A DNA stretch of 64,000 nt from Carposina sasakii (GCA_014607495.2 CP053155.1:3596001-3660000), one strand, 5' to 3'; counted from the stretch's first letter, positions 20,373-30,836 are shown. The notes: generated by a model not told the origin, from the sequence alone. Made by a program: numbers and translations.

Positions 20373-20583
20373 GACGGCCGATTGGTGTAGTTGGTAGTGG
20401 CACGTAGGTCCTGGGTTCGAATCCCGGTAGGTGCAAACATTGATGTGATGAATATCGATGTTTGTTTCCGAGTCATGGATGTTTATATACTTATCTATGT
20501 ATTTATATACCGTTGCTTAGTACCCACGACACAAGACCTTAGGGATCTTAATGTGGGACTAAGTCAATGTGTTGTGAAGTGTG

Positions 20584-20643
<60 letters not shown>
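20373..20643 (+). mobile_element. SINE-1 copy with 60-nt poly-A
   Basis: A box TGGTGTAGTTGG (20383-20394) and B box GGTTCGAATCC (20414-20424), then the usual body and tail, ending in an uninterrupted run of 60 A (20584-20643). Only 19 nt separate the boxes, against 32 in the copy at 2384, so the tRNA-like head carries an internal deletion. Confidence 0.85.
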
Positions 20644-20645
<2 letters not shown>

Positions 20646-21348
20646 GCAGTCGGTAGTATCATTCCTATCCTCATATGGCGACCCTGCCAGTGCGCAACAG
20701 TAGGCCACCCGTGTCATATCAAGATTATGATAATTATGCCCCATCTGTCAGTAACGATCAGAACTTACTTAAATACTTATATCTTATTATAATAAAAGAT
20801 AGGATTACGTCCCTTACAAATATAAAAAAGACATGGAGAACGAATTATCATTCTATAAACTAGTGCTACAGAGTTACTCAGGAAGCAAAACACACAGTTA
20901 ACACATAAAAGGCAAATCTTAGCAACAATTACAAATTTGCATGTCCATCCAATACCAAATCGAATATATTAAAAGAACAACTGATCAATCTTAACCCAGG
21001 CAAAATATCATTGTCGTATCCTCCACTGTTCCCACGATATGCTAATTCGAATCATTCAAATAAGATGCCCATGTGAACGGGCCGGAACTCTAAGATATTC
21101 AAATCAAAATGTTTCTTTTTCGAATGTTTTGTGATTCAAATTTTTCTCTTTTTAATTCCCATGCGGTAGCTGGCATAAGAATAGTTCGCGTTATGCCTAC
21201 AAGATTTTGTGTACATTACTGTATAATTTTCACATTGCCATTTGCCGTTGTTGAGTATTTGGTAAGTACGTGACGTCGTGAGATAGAGTCACAAGTAGGT
21301 AAGTACTATATTTGGGCATGGTTTAAATACATAACTATCTCATTTATA
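20644..21348. other. Unassigned stretch
   Basis: No gene or repeat recognised with confidence. Confidence 0.35.
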
Positions 21349-21520
21349 TACAGGGTGTTTTTTTGTGGCCACCTTTAAGGAAGGGTACGTATTCTATACA
21401 TGAAATAAAGTAAGTTTATGCCAAAAAAAATGCTGGGAAATATATTTTTTTTTTTGAAAAAAAATTTTAATTTCCTTGATCGTGCGAAATTTATAGCGTC
21501 TAGTGTTTATGTTAGTTTTT

Positions 21521-22527
21521 AGGGTTCCGTACCTCAAAAGGAAAAAACGGAACCCTTATAGGATCACTTTGTTGTCCGTCTGTCCGTCCGTCTGTCAAGA
21601 CCCTTTTTCTCAGGAACGCGTGGAGGTATGAAGCTGAAATTTATATCAATTACTCAGGTCTACTGTCCCTTGAAGCTGTGAAAAAATCAAACTTCTAAGC
21701 CAACGCAATCAAAAGATACAGCCGTTTATGCCGCAAATTTTCGACACTTGCAAGGGAATCAAAACCTACAGGGTGCTTCCCGTGAACTCAGAATCTTGAA
21801 ATTAGGTACGAAGCTACGTCTTATAGCATAGATAAAGGAAAAATTACGAAAACCATAAATTTTTACTTACATCACATAATATATTTTTTTTTAATAATTT
21901 TAAACTTACTACCCATTTCCTCATAAACGCGTAGAGGTATTAAATTGAAATTCATACCAAATACTCAGGTCTATAATACCTTTAAGCTGTAGCAAAATCA
22001 AACTTCTATGTCAACGCAATCAAAAGAAACAGCAATTTAAGCTGCATATTTTGAAACTCGCAAGTACTCGCAAGGGAATCAAAACCTAAAGGGTACTTCC
22101 AGTCGACCTAGAATCTTGAAATTTGGCATGAAGCAACGTTTTATAGCACACATAAAGGAAAATTCCGAAAACCTTAAATTTTTAGTTACATTACAAAATA
22201 TATATTTTTTAATAAATATAAACTTATTACTTTTTTCCTCATGAACGCGTAGAGCTATCAAGTTGAAATTCATATCAAATACTTAGATCTAATTGCCTTT
22301 AACCCGTGAAAAAAAAAAATAAGTCAACGCAAAAACGCAAAATGTACTTTTGCGTTTTGCGTTTTTGCGTTGACTTATAATTTTTTTTTTTCATTGTAAT
22401 GTTATGAATTTCATTTTGCAATAAAAATACCATAGTTATGACTCGATTGTCGTAATGAACGAACTTTGTAAACCTTGCAGGTTTGTACGGAACCCTCGGT
22501 GCGCGAGTCCGACTCGCACTTGGCCGG
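21521..22527 (+). mobile_element. Non-autonomous element nested in MITE-B
   Basis: Begins AGGGTTCCGTACCTCAAAAG and ends CGAGTCCGACTCGCACTTGG then CCGG, both very common lepidopteran repeat ends; AGGGTTCCGT/ACGGAACCCT makes a terminal hairpin. Inside, a roughly 310-bp unit marked by CTCAGGAACGCGTGGAGGTA, CTCATAAACGCGTAGAGGTA and CTCATGAACGCGTAGAGCTA (about 21610, 21920, 22240) is tandemly repeated. No coding capacity. Confidence 0.7.
22309..22391. repeat. Palindrome inside the nested element
   Basis: AATAAGTCAACGCAAAAACG is followed after a short spacer by its inverse CGTTTTTGCGTTGACTTAT, flanked by A10/T11 runs. The left arm resembles the normal third tandem unit, so the right arm looks like an inverted copy of it. 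Confidence 0.75.
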
Positions 22528-22795
22528 TTTTTTTATAGACAGATATTAATTATTTTTCGTGAAAAAATCCTGCTACGCGCGTCTATGTGCATTTATGCAG
22601 AAAAACGCAGTCTATTTACTCAACTTTGGACCCTAATATTTTTGAAACCAGACATTTCCCAGGTATTTTTCAATGGAGAAAAATGATCGTGATGATGAGG
22701 AGATTCCATAGTTTTCGGGAACGTTGACGACCAAAAATCATCCTGTATGTAGGTAATACGTATCTACTTTTGGATTAAGGTTTTTCACATACTTA

Positions 22796-23175
22796 TACAG
22801 GGTGTTTTTTTGTGGCCACCTTTAACGAAGGGTACGTATTCTATACATCAAATAAAGTAAGTTTATTCCCAAAAAAATGCTGGAATTTTTTTTTTTTCAA
22901 ATTTTTTTTTAAATTACTTGATCTGGCGAAATTTATAGTGTCTAGTGTTTATGTTAGTTTATTATAGACAGATATTAATTATTTCTCGTGAAAAAATCTT
23001 GCTACGCGCGTCTATGTGCATTTATGCAGAAAAACGCAGTCTATTTACTCAACTTTGGACCCTAATATTTTGGAAACCAGAAACTTCCCAGGATGCTTCC
23101 ATGGAGAAAAATGATCGTGATGATGAGGAGATTCCGTAGTTTTCGGGAACGTTGACGACCAAAAATCATCCTGTA
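22796..23175 (+). mobile_element. MITE-B copy
   Basis: TACAGGGTGTTTTTTTGTGG to AAAAATCATCCTGTA, near full length, 48 bp from the previous copy. It ends within the ATAC-rich tail of the retroposon Z fragment that follows, so it probably inserted at a TA there. Confidence 0.8.
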
Positions 23176-23177
23176 TA

Positions 23178-23300
23178 TACATACATATAATCACGCCTTT
23201 ATCCCTTACGGGGTAGGCAGAGCACCAAGGGCCGATAGAACCACATGGTGCCACTACTGACCAATTTTGAGGGTTTAGTTGAGATGTACAAGTTTTTTCA
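23178..23300 (-). mobile_element. Retroposon Z fragment
   Basis: ATAATCACGCCTTTATCCC, TTACGGGGTAGGCAGAGCA and CCACATGGTGCCACTACTGA match the fuller copies at 33018, 39655 and 52472. Confidence 0.6.
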
Positions 23301-23332
23301 CATGGATGCTAAAAAAATGAGTAGGTATACTT

Positions 23333-23459
23333 GGGGCTGATTTTTCCAAAGGTCAGATTGCCTATCAGAAGAATATAATTGTTGCCGTCTTTTTCGAAAA
23401 CTTGACCATGAACTTTATTCTCCTGATAGGCTTTCTGACGTTTGGAAAAATCTGCCCTT
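23333..23459. mobile_element. MITE-C copy
   Basis: GGGGCTGATTTTTCCAAAGG to CGTTTGGAAAAATCTGCCC, 127 bp, with arms GATTGCCTATCAGAAGAAT and TCTCCTGATAGGCTTTCTG. Confidence 0.75.
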
Positions 23460-23599
23460 AATTAAGTTAATTTAGTCATCAAATATAACAAATTAATAAA
23501 TAAAAAACTAATTCTAGACAGTTATGTACCCTTTATCTTAATTTCATTATGACTCAATCATTAAGAAATAACTCTATACAGTACTCTACTATCACATGT

Positions 23600-23766
23600 T
23601 TCATTTTAAATGTTGTATGAAAATTCCTGAGATGTTTGAGAATTCCCCATACTATATGGAAAAATAAACATGTGATTTCGAGTCTCAAATATTGTGTATA
23701 GGTTCTCTATAGTGGGATATTTACATAGCTTTTCGTTTAACATACCTTTTTTGTTACATTCTGTAT
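23600..23766. mobile_element. MITE-A copy, left end lost
   Basis: ACATGTTTCATTTT through GTGATTTCGAGTCTCAAAT, GGTTCTCTATAGTGGGATAT and TTGTTACATTCTGTATA. Confidence 0.65.
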
Positions 23767-23904
23767 AAAATAGTAGCAAATACCACCCTCTCTCACCCGA
23801 GTGCTCTCAATGTAAAAGTTACCAGTCAGAATACGAGTTCGGATGCCAAGTCTAAATGCGCAATTACTATCAAGCCAGATCAAAATTTTGAGCTTAAAGT
23901 TCTG

Positions 23905-24330
23905 GCTTCACTAGAATACATCAGCTGCATCTCCTTCCCTGCATGTCGTAAGAGTCGACTAAGGAACTCAGGGGCGTTCTCTTAGGCGATTAGCTAGGAA
24001 CTGGTCATTGATCATTTATATCAGAGGTTGCCAAACTTTTATTTCTCGTAGACCCCTTTCAAAAGTTTACTGGTTCTGGTGGACCCCCTACAGGCCTACA
24101 TCACATACAAATTAATTGTGAACCTCAATTTTTTCACGCCAACATAGACCCCCGTCGAGTCTCCTGTAGACCCCTGGGGGTCCACCTGGACCACTTTGGG
24201 AACCACTGATTTATATCTATTCTCGCTGTGCTAAAGGTGGCTGCGGAATCTCCTTTAAGAATCTGCAGTTTTGGCTACCCAGTTTGTGAACACAGCCGTG
24301 TCTATAATGCATGTTCCCCTGGAAATATGC
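23905..24330 (-). repeat. Dispersed repeat R copy interrupted by a hAT-type MITE
   Basis: CATCAGCTGCATCTCCTTCC and GTCGTAAGAGTCGACTAAGG on the left, CGCTGTGCTAAAGGTGGCTG and GTTTTGGCTACCCAGTTTG on the right; the 187-bp element at 24022-24208 splits it. Confidence 0.7.
24022..24208. mobile_element. hAT-type MITE with 8-bp target duplication
   Basis: Terminal inverted repeats CAGAGGTTGCCAAAC and TTTGGGAACCACTG, 187 bp, flanked on both sides by ATTTATAT (24014-24021 and 24209-24216). An 8-bp duplication and CAG-GGTT-type termini are hAT hallmarks. No transposase. Confidence 0.88.
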
Positions 24331-25557
24331 ATGAAGTAGTAAGCATTTGTTCTACTCCCATTTTTTTCTCTTCTTTTAATTATTATTTTTATTCAAATTA
24401 TCTAAGGCACTTAATATGTCATTGTGATGTTTAAAGTGACTTTAATTAAAGGTTGTTTAAGTTTAGTTTTTATTTGTCATTTTTGTTTCTTAAGAATTAT
24501 ATCAGTTTGTTAGTTCTGGTTTTGTCTAAAATATACTTAACCTAGCACCCGTGTAACATTTGTGAATCCTACGATACAGGTTCTCCTAGTCTAGGATTCG
24601 CAGTAAAAACTAAATATTGTCAAATATATATTTGGAAATAAACAATTCTTTACTTTACTTTATGCATGTTAGGCTCAACTGTTAGTCTTATATAAGTGTA
24701 AGCACAACAAAGGTATCGGAAAACTAGTGACATTATAATAGCGTTTTAACTTTAAGCCATCTGCACACCGCACACAATGATAATTGAATTAAAATAATTG
24801 TTATCAATAATAATCGCTGCAGTATGCAAATTAACAGCACAAAATTGCGCTATTTCATATTCTGCAGCGCTCAATAAAACTGTATTTAAAAAAAACCAGG
24901 CAGATGTTTAAAAAACAATGGGTTTTTTCGTCACTTTTCTTTACAATATAATGACAATTCTTTTTTAGTGGACAGAAAAAAGTTTGGCCCCTTTCACCCC
25001 GTTTTTTCTAGTAAGCCTAGTGTATCTAGAAAAAATTGAGATAAAAAATGTCGGGGTTCCTTTGAAGTACGGTATGCAAATAAGGGAGGAATCCGAGCAC
25101 GAAATATGGAATTTAAAAAACAATACCCGCTTTCGAGGGTTGAAATTTTGGGGTTCACGTATCGTGATACCTTTTTGTGTGATACAGTACAGCGTATGTG
25201 TTGCCAAAGTTCACAAGTTTTATAACATGTTTAGAAAATAGCTCTAGCAAAAATAACTTTACATAAAGAACCAAGTTTTATGTGTTTACAGGAGGAAAAC
25301 ACGTGAAATAAAGTTGAACTTTGCATAACCAAGTAACACCTATTTGGTGTCGACATATAAAATGTTCTTTTAACGCCGATGCCTAATAAATAAGCTAAAG
25401 TGATTCTGCAACGTTCTTTACGGTAGGTAAATTAAAATCTTTACTACGGAATGGCTTAAAAGTAACCATTAAACTTCTCTAAGTAGAGTAATAGAATAAC
25501 TTGAGTCCTTGTCATAACTCCTTTGCCTTATTTCGGAACCGATAATGTGGTCATTAG
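24331..25557. other. Unassigned stretch
   Basis: No gene recognised. Overlapping open frames on both strands near 24965-25241 show no convincing protein character. Confidence 0.35.
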
Positions 25558-25800
25558 CCGCGTGGTGCCGGCAGAGTAGAGTTTGTACCACCCCTGCCCG
25601 TGGGTATTGTACGAGGCGATTAAGAGTTTTCAGGAGGTGGGCAGCAGCGCCTCCCGTACTGACAACATAGTCCGAAAATCACACTGCGGCCACCAACCCG
25701 CCTGCCCAGCGTGGTGACTATGGGCAAAACCCCCCTGTGGAAGTAGCCCTGGGGGAGGCCTGCGCCCAGCAGTGGACTGCAATAGGCTGAAGAAGAAGAA
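25558..25800 (+). mobile_element. LINE 3' end T copy
   Basis: GCGTGGTGCCGGCAGAGTAG to CAGTGGACTGCAATAGGCTG, then a GAA-repeat run (GAAGAAGAAGAAGAA). Plus-oriented relative of 14855-15088. Confidence 0.7.
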
Positions 25801-25894
25801 GAAGAATGTAGTCATTAATAATAGTAGGAGCATTATTATAGGAGTTCTATCTGAGCAATAAGCTATAGGTAGGTAGTAACATGTCACTGACTTT

Positions 25895-26175
25895 AAACAT
25901 CTGACCCCGCTTTGATAAACGTGGCTATAGGATTTCTTCCACTATTCTGCATTTCTGGCTAACTCCATTCTTACATAGAGGAATAAGATGTAGACATAGA
26001 GTGCTAATGTCATACTAACAGTTTCGATGCATCATTAGACATTTCGGTGCCTCACAATTCCAGCCCTTGACACTTGAAACACTTGAAACAGTTAGTATGA
26101 CATTAGCACTCTATGACATCTTATTCCTCTATGATTCTTGGGAACATAGCCGTATATGTATATATGTATGTATGT
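25895..26175 (-). repeat. Dispersed repeat R copy interrupted by MITE-E
   Basis: CTGACCCCGCTTTGATAAAC and TTTCTGGCTAACTCCATTCTT on the left; GGGAACATAGCCGTATATG on the right; the MITE at 25973-26133 splits it. Confidence 0.65.
25973..26133. mobile_element. MITE-E copy with 6-bp flanking direct repeats
   Basis: CATAGAGGAATAAGATG and CATCTTATTCCTCTATG form near-perfect ends, with AGTGCTAATGTCATACTAAC facing GTTAGTATGACATTAGCACT inside. ATTCTT flanks both sides (25967-25972, 26134-26139), and the interrupted repeat R reads through cleanly without the insert. Confidence 0.8.
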
Positions 26176-26680
26176 AGTAAATCTACCGACCATCGATAAG
26201 GTACTACCTACTCACAATGAGGTCCCGCTTTCAAACCGGCGAAGTCCCATCGACAGTGAAAGTCACAAGAAGCCCGCATGGCGCCTCATTGTTTTAAATT
26301 TAATTGTTTTAAATTTTTAAAAAGATTAGAACAATAGCTTTGTTCGCCGCCCCCCGAAGTGAGCTCTTTTATGCAAATGCTTCGTTGTTTTATAACGATG
26401 CGGGCTTGACGCACGTGTGTAGTCGCCTTTATGTAGTTTTTTATTATTATTTTGGTAACTGGTTTGTGCATAAGAGTATTTTGAGATGGTATTGAGGTCA
26501 AATGTGGGTTAGACACAGATGAGATGGATATATGTTAAGACCCCTGGTTAAGACTGTCTTTCAAACAACGATGTGCGTTGCTACGTTGCTACTGATGCTT
26601 ATGATATTCACCAATCACAATTCATTGGCCCATGATGTCAATGGATATCTCCTCTAAGTTATGAGTGTCTATGCTTCTGA

Positions 26681-26831
26681 GGCTGCCTTTCCACCAGACA
26701 TGAGATATGCTATGTATGCGTTTGATATTCTCCAATCACAATTCACTGGTCTATGGTGGCAATGAATTTGATTGGTGGATATTATGAAACGCATACACAG
26801 CAACGTAGTATATCTTTGGTGGAAAGGCAGC
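26681..26831. mobile_element. MITE-G copy
   Basis: GGCTGCCTTTCCACC at the left and GGTGGAAAGGCAGC at the right, with TATTCTCCAATCACAATTCA facing AATTTGATTGGTGGATATT. A second partial unit lies just to the left (about 26566-26645). Confidence 0.75.
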
Positions 26832-26833
26832 TT

Positions 26834-27004
26834 TACAGAGTCGTTCCAATTTCAATACGAAATCTTCTACCAAAAAATTTACATCAGCGTTCTCTTTCGT
26901 ATTTGAAAAATTCTAATTAGATGAAACTATAGGTACACATATATAATCTCATGATATTTTTACCTATAAAAATGAATGTTAGCAGATAGTAAAAAAAATA
27001 CCAT
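26834..27004. other. tRNA-Val 3' flank
   Basis: AT-rich, contains the Pol III terminator and nothing else recognised. Confidence 0.4.
26991..26999 (-). terminator. Pol III terminator of tRNA-Val
   Basis: Eight consecutive A on the plus strand (T on the transcribed strand) a few bases beyond the tRNA 3' end, the usual oligo-T stop for RNA polymerase III. Confidence 0.85.
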
Positions 27005-27076
27005 GTTTCCGCCCGGGATCGAACCGGGGGCCTTGTGCGTGTGAAGCACACGTGATAACCACTACACTACGGAAAC
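27005..27076 (-). tRNA. tRNA-Val (anticodon CAC)
   Basis: A 72-nt cloverleaf read on the minus strand. The acceptor stem GTTTCCG pairs perfectly with CGGAAAC; the anticodon stem TGTGC/GCACA encloses the loop TTCACAC, giving anticodon CAC (positions 27043-27041), which reads GTG codons. The T arm is CCCGG-TTCGATC-CCGGG, five perfect pairs. CCA is not encoded, as normal for nuclear tRNAs. A run of T on the transcribed strand just downstream is a Pol III terminator. No SINE body is attached, so this looks like a genuine functional gene. Confidence 0.95.
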
Positions 27077-27477
27077 TTGGAAGCTGATGTCGAAATTTCT
27101 AGTCACTTGTCGTGGGCGTCAATGAGCGCTTATCACTACCGTGATGAAGAGACAGTACGTTACGTAATGAAAAATCTGATAGAACGTACAATAAAGAGTG
27201 ACCTGTGGTCCGTATAAACTACCCGCGACTTAAGTACAGAATTCCATATTTTTGAAAAAAAAATAGTCAATCGTTTATAATGTTAGTAAGTAATGTTTGT
27301 AGATCCAGCCAGTGCATTTAGTACCCATTAACTACGAGTATTTTTTATGTTACATCTTATAATGGATACTTTCCAGCAAAACACCTTTTATGAGTAATAG
27401 ATATAAACTTAAGCACTTCTATAATAATTGTATATTTCTATGAAATACATACCACTTTGACAACACTGAAACAATAA
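27077..27477. other. tRNA-Val 5' flank, unassigned
   Basis: No gene or repeat recognised. Confidence 0.35.
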
Positions 27478-27743
27478 TACAGGATGTAACAGAAAGGGTA
27501 TGTTAAGCGAAAAGCTATGTTAATAGCCCACTATAGAGAACCTAATTCCAAAATTTGAGACTCAAAATTACATATTTATTTTTGACCAAGATTTATGAAC
27601 ATTCCTGGTTTGTTTAGGAATTCTCCATACTATCTGGAAAATAAAACATGTGATTTCGAGTCTGAAATTTTGCGGGTAGGTTCCTTTTAGCGGGCTATTT
27701 ACATAGCTTTTCGCTTAACATACCCCTTTTGTTACACCCTGTA
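27478..27743. mobile_element. MITE-A copy, abutting a MITE-B
   Basis: TACAGGATGTAACAGAAAGG to TTGTTACACCCTGTA, both arms well kept. The next element begins at the shared TA (27744). Confidence 0.85.
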
Positions 27744-28129
27744 TACAGGGTGTTTTTTCGTTGCCACCCTTAACGAAGGGTACGTACTCACTCTATACAT
27801 CAAATAAAGTAAGTTTACGCAAAAAAATGCTGGGAAACGATGTATTTAAAAAAAAATTTATAACTTGATCGGGCGAAATTTATAGTGTCCAGTGTTTACG
27901 AGTATGCTAGTTTTTCATAGACAGATATTAATTATTTCTCGTGAAAAATCTTGCTACACACGTCAATGTGCATTTATACTGAAAAAACGCTGTCTATTTT
28001 CTCAACTTTGGATCCTAATATCTTAGGAACCAGACACTTCCCAGGTATGCTTCAAAGGAGGAAAATGATCGTGATTATGAGTAGATTCCGTAGTTTTCGG
28101 GAACGTTGACGAACAAAAAATACCCTGTA
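27744..28129 (+). mobile_element. MITE-B copy, abutting a MITE-A
   Basis: TACAGGGTGTTTTTTCGTTG to AAATACCCTGTA. It shares CAGGGTGT termini and the TA target with MITE-A, suggesting mobilisation by related transposases. Confidence 0.82.
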
Positions 28130-28322
28130 TTATCATCTTAACCAATATTATATTATTCTTCAGTACTAGTAGCTAAGTAATAAAACTTTTATGTGTCACT
28201 CTAAAATAGATAGTTTGAGAACTCTAGCACAATCTGCTCATTTTAAACACTGAACCGTTCCTGAAAAAATGATTGGAGAATCTATGTTACTTCTACTAAT
28301 GCAATAAAGTTTAGATTCTTTT

Positions 28323-28952
28323 TATCATCATTATCATTTACAGCCCTGAGAAGTCCATTGTTGGACATAGGCCTCCCCCAACAATCTCCACTCCGACCGG
28401 TCGGAAGCCGCCTGCATCCAACCGACGCGCACGACCTTGGCCAGGTCGTCCGCCCACCTCGCGGGTGGCCTTCCCACGCTGCTCTTGCCGATACGTGGTA
28501 TCCACTCTAGAACTTTCCGACTCCATCGGCCATCAGTTCTTCGAGCTATGTGCCCTGCCCATTGCCACTTCAGCTTGCTTGACAGTTGAGCTATGTCGGT
28601 GATCTTTGTACGTCTACGGATCTCCTCATTTCTGATTCGATCACGCAGAGAGATCCCAAGCATAACTCTCTCCATCGCTCGCTGTGCGATCCTGAGCTTC
28701 TTTATGAGGCACATAGTTAGAGACCACGTTTCGGCACCGTAGGTCATCACCGGTAGCACGCACTGGTTGAATACCTTCGTCTTTAAGGACTGGGGTATCT
28801 TGGACACAAATAAGCTTCGTAGTTTCCCGAACGCTGCCCAGCCGAGTTGGATTCGCCGATTTACCTCCTTCTCAAAGTTGGACCTACCTAGTTTGACCGT
28901 CTGTCTCAGGTAAACATACTCGTCTACAACTTCGAGCATCGAGCTCCCAACC
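28323..28952 (-). mobile_element. 5'-truncated RTE-type LINE copy with ORF end
   Basis: Encodes about 201 residues, the C-terminal end of an RTE-clade reverse transcriptase polyprotein: VYLRQTVKLGRSNFEKEVNR, PVMTYGAETWSL, KLKWQWAGHIARR, RPPARWADDLAKVV and WRLLGEAYVQQW. It stops at TGA 28334-28336 inside a TGATAATGATGATAAAA-type tail. TAGATTCTTTT flanks both ends (28312-28322 and 28953-28963), an 11-bp target duplication, and the left-most coding is cut, as expected for incomplete target-primed insertion. The frame is still open, so the insertion is fairly young. Confidence 0.9.
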
Positions 28953-28963
28953 TAGATTCTTTT

Positions 28964-29994
28964 ACGAACGCACAAATTTCAGTTTCAAATAAACGACACG
29001 CACATTTTATTACTTTTCAAGTCATTAAGGCATTTTTCAGATTGATATTTATTATTACAAAAAGTTTGACGTTTGAAAAATACATAGTGAAAGGAGAATA
29101 GTAAAACGCCTTCCAACGAAATACGCTAAGTCTGATTTCCATGTCGCATGCTGGCATAACTTACACAGTCAACATACTGACTGCATACACCAATACCTTA
29201 AGAAACCAAATTCAACTCACCTGCCCATTATTACTTCGGCACTTTAGGCTAGATTGTTGTATGTGTGCCAGAAAAGCGGCGGTAGGCTCAACCTTTATCT
29301 TAAGTAGACCTAAAAGGGTAACTTGTTAGGTTAGGTGTATTATTAGTATACTTCTGCTCAACCTTCAAATAGAGGTACCTTTATAAATTTATATTTTATT
29401 TATAAACTTTGGCGCGGTGAGAAAACTGTCAAATCGACAAAAACTCACTGTCACAAACTGTTTCATCCATAGAAGACGCTGTCTCAGGTTCTTGATTGCA
29501 CCACCCATTTGTAAGCGGTTTAAAGCCCATGGTAAATTTACTATTCAAGATATTCTGGCGCTTTATCATTAACGTACTATATGGTTTAAGAAGGTTATCA
29601 TGGAAGTATATTATTTTCCTTATACCATAATAATGAGGGGGTAATAAAATTTTTATTTTTAGTCTACACATGTTTAGGGGTCGTAAATTGAACATTTAAT
29701 TGTTTTTTGGTGTTAGTTGGAGATTGATTAAGGCGTTAATTGCGTTTTACGGTATATAATCTCGAGTTTGGAGACTGTGTTCAGCGTTGAGAATTTGAAA
29801 TTACTTTGAATGGCTGTAAATAGGTAGACATATTTTACAATCTAAATTTCCAAAGAGATATGTTTTACGTTCTGTATACTTATTGTGTTTGGGTAAGTGA
29901 CTTGTTGAGTTTATGACATACCTATAAATTTGTTGAGTATATCTTTATTTTTATCGCACATGGATACCCTATGCTTCTATAACACACTCATAGT
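28964..29994. other. Unassigned stretch
   Basis: No gene recognised; short open frames only. Confidence 0.35.
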
Positions 29995-30230
29995 ACCTAC
30001 AGAAGATCTACGTATAAGCCTTGGCTTCATTCCTGTGTTCCCTAGTTGGGCCAAAGTGCTTCCACAATTCTTCACCATCCCGCTTGATCTTGGGCTTTCG
30101 CTCCAGGTCTTAGCCAAGTCCTTGCTCTCTGCGATGATCACCCGCCGATAAGTCTGCTTAGGGCGGCCACGTTTAGGCTTCCTTTAGGTATTTCAGTATA
30201 GGGCTTTCCTCGGTATGCGGTTTGCTTCCA
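29995..30230 (-). mobile_element. LINE C-terminal coding fragment
   Basis: On the minus strand one frame reads KPKRGRPKQTYRRVIIAESK then DLAKTWSE, the GRPK-x-TWRR-type end of many non-LTR polyproteins. A frameshift then gives EALWPN, comparable to the EALCPV end of the fragment at 44795-45010. Broken. Confidence 0.65.
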
Positions 30231-30285
30231 TTTGCAGCTTGTGGCCAGTGATTGAACAAGTTATGATTATAATTTTACTATCTAA

Positions 30286-30520
30286 CTAGTGGACGCCCGC
30301 GACTCCGTCCGCGTGGACTACAGAAAAAACAATATGCCGAAATTATCCGGGATAAAAACATTTTACCCGAATAAAAAGTAGACTATATGTTAAGTGGGAC
30401 CTGTCACAATATATTCCTGAAAACTGCATCGAAATCAGTCCAGTCGTTTTTGAGATAAGCGTGCACAAACATCGATCCGTTACAATTTTATTATATGTAT
30501 AGAAGATAGATAGATAGATG
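30286..30520 (-). mobile_element. Lep1-type Helitron-like element
   Basis: Reverse orientation: starts CTAGTGGACGCCCGCGACTC with CGTCCGCGTGGAC hairpin partner, then TTATCCGGGATAAAAACATT and CATCGAAATCAGTCCAGTCG. Confidence 0.65.
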
Positions 30521-30574
30521 AAATCAACATCCATGATAAGTCTAAATTAGTTTTTTGTCGCGTTTACTCTAGTC

Positions 30575-30836
30575 ACAGAGTAATAAGATGTCATAGAGTG
30601 CTAATGTCATACTAACTGTTTCGATGCACCATTAGACTTTTCGCTGCCTCACAATTCCAGTCCTTGACACGTAGATTTTATTAGTGTAATGTACTACATT
30701 ACTAATGTATTGTAACGTATAGTGATTCCATTTAAGTGTCAAGGACTGGAATTGTGAAGCACCGAAAAGTCTAATGGACATCGAAACTGTTAGTAAGACA
30801 TTAGCACTCTATGTCTACACTTATTCCTCTATGCTC
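30575..30836. mobile_element. MITE-E copy, longer form
   Basis: AGAGTGCTAATGTCATACTA faces TAGTAAGACATTAGCACTCT; CCTTGACACGTAG faces AAGTGTCAAGGACTGG. Flanks CTCTAG and CTCTGG match in five of six positions, echoing the 6-bp flanks of the other copy. Confidence 0.72.

Larger units (their letters stand above)
21349..22747 (+). mobile_element. MITE-B copy split by a 1-kb insertion
   Basis: The left half (TACAGGGTGTTTTTTTGTGG to GTGTTTATGTTAG, ending 21520) and right half (ATAGACAGATATTAATT to CATCCTGTA, 22535-22747) together match the uninterrupted copy at 58500-58875. The break falls in a T run present on both sides. TA flanks as in the family. Confidence 0.8.

Noticed and set aside
20391..20792. 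133-codon frame with a poly-lysine run
   Set aside because: It reads through the SINE and its 60-A tail.
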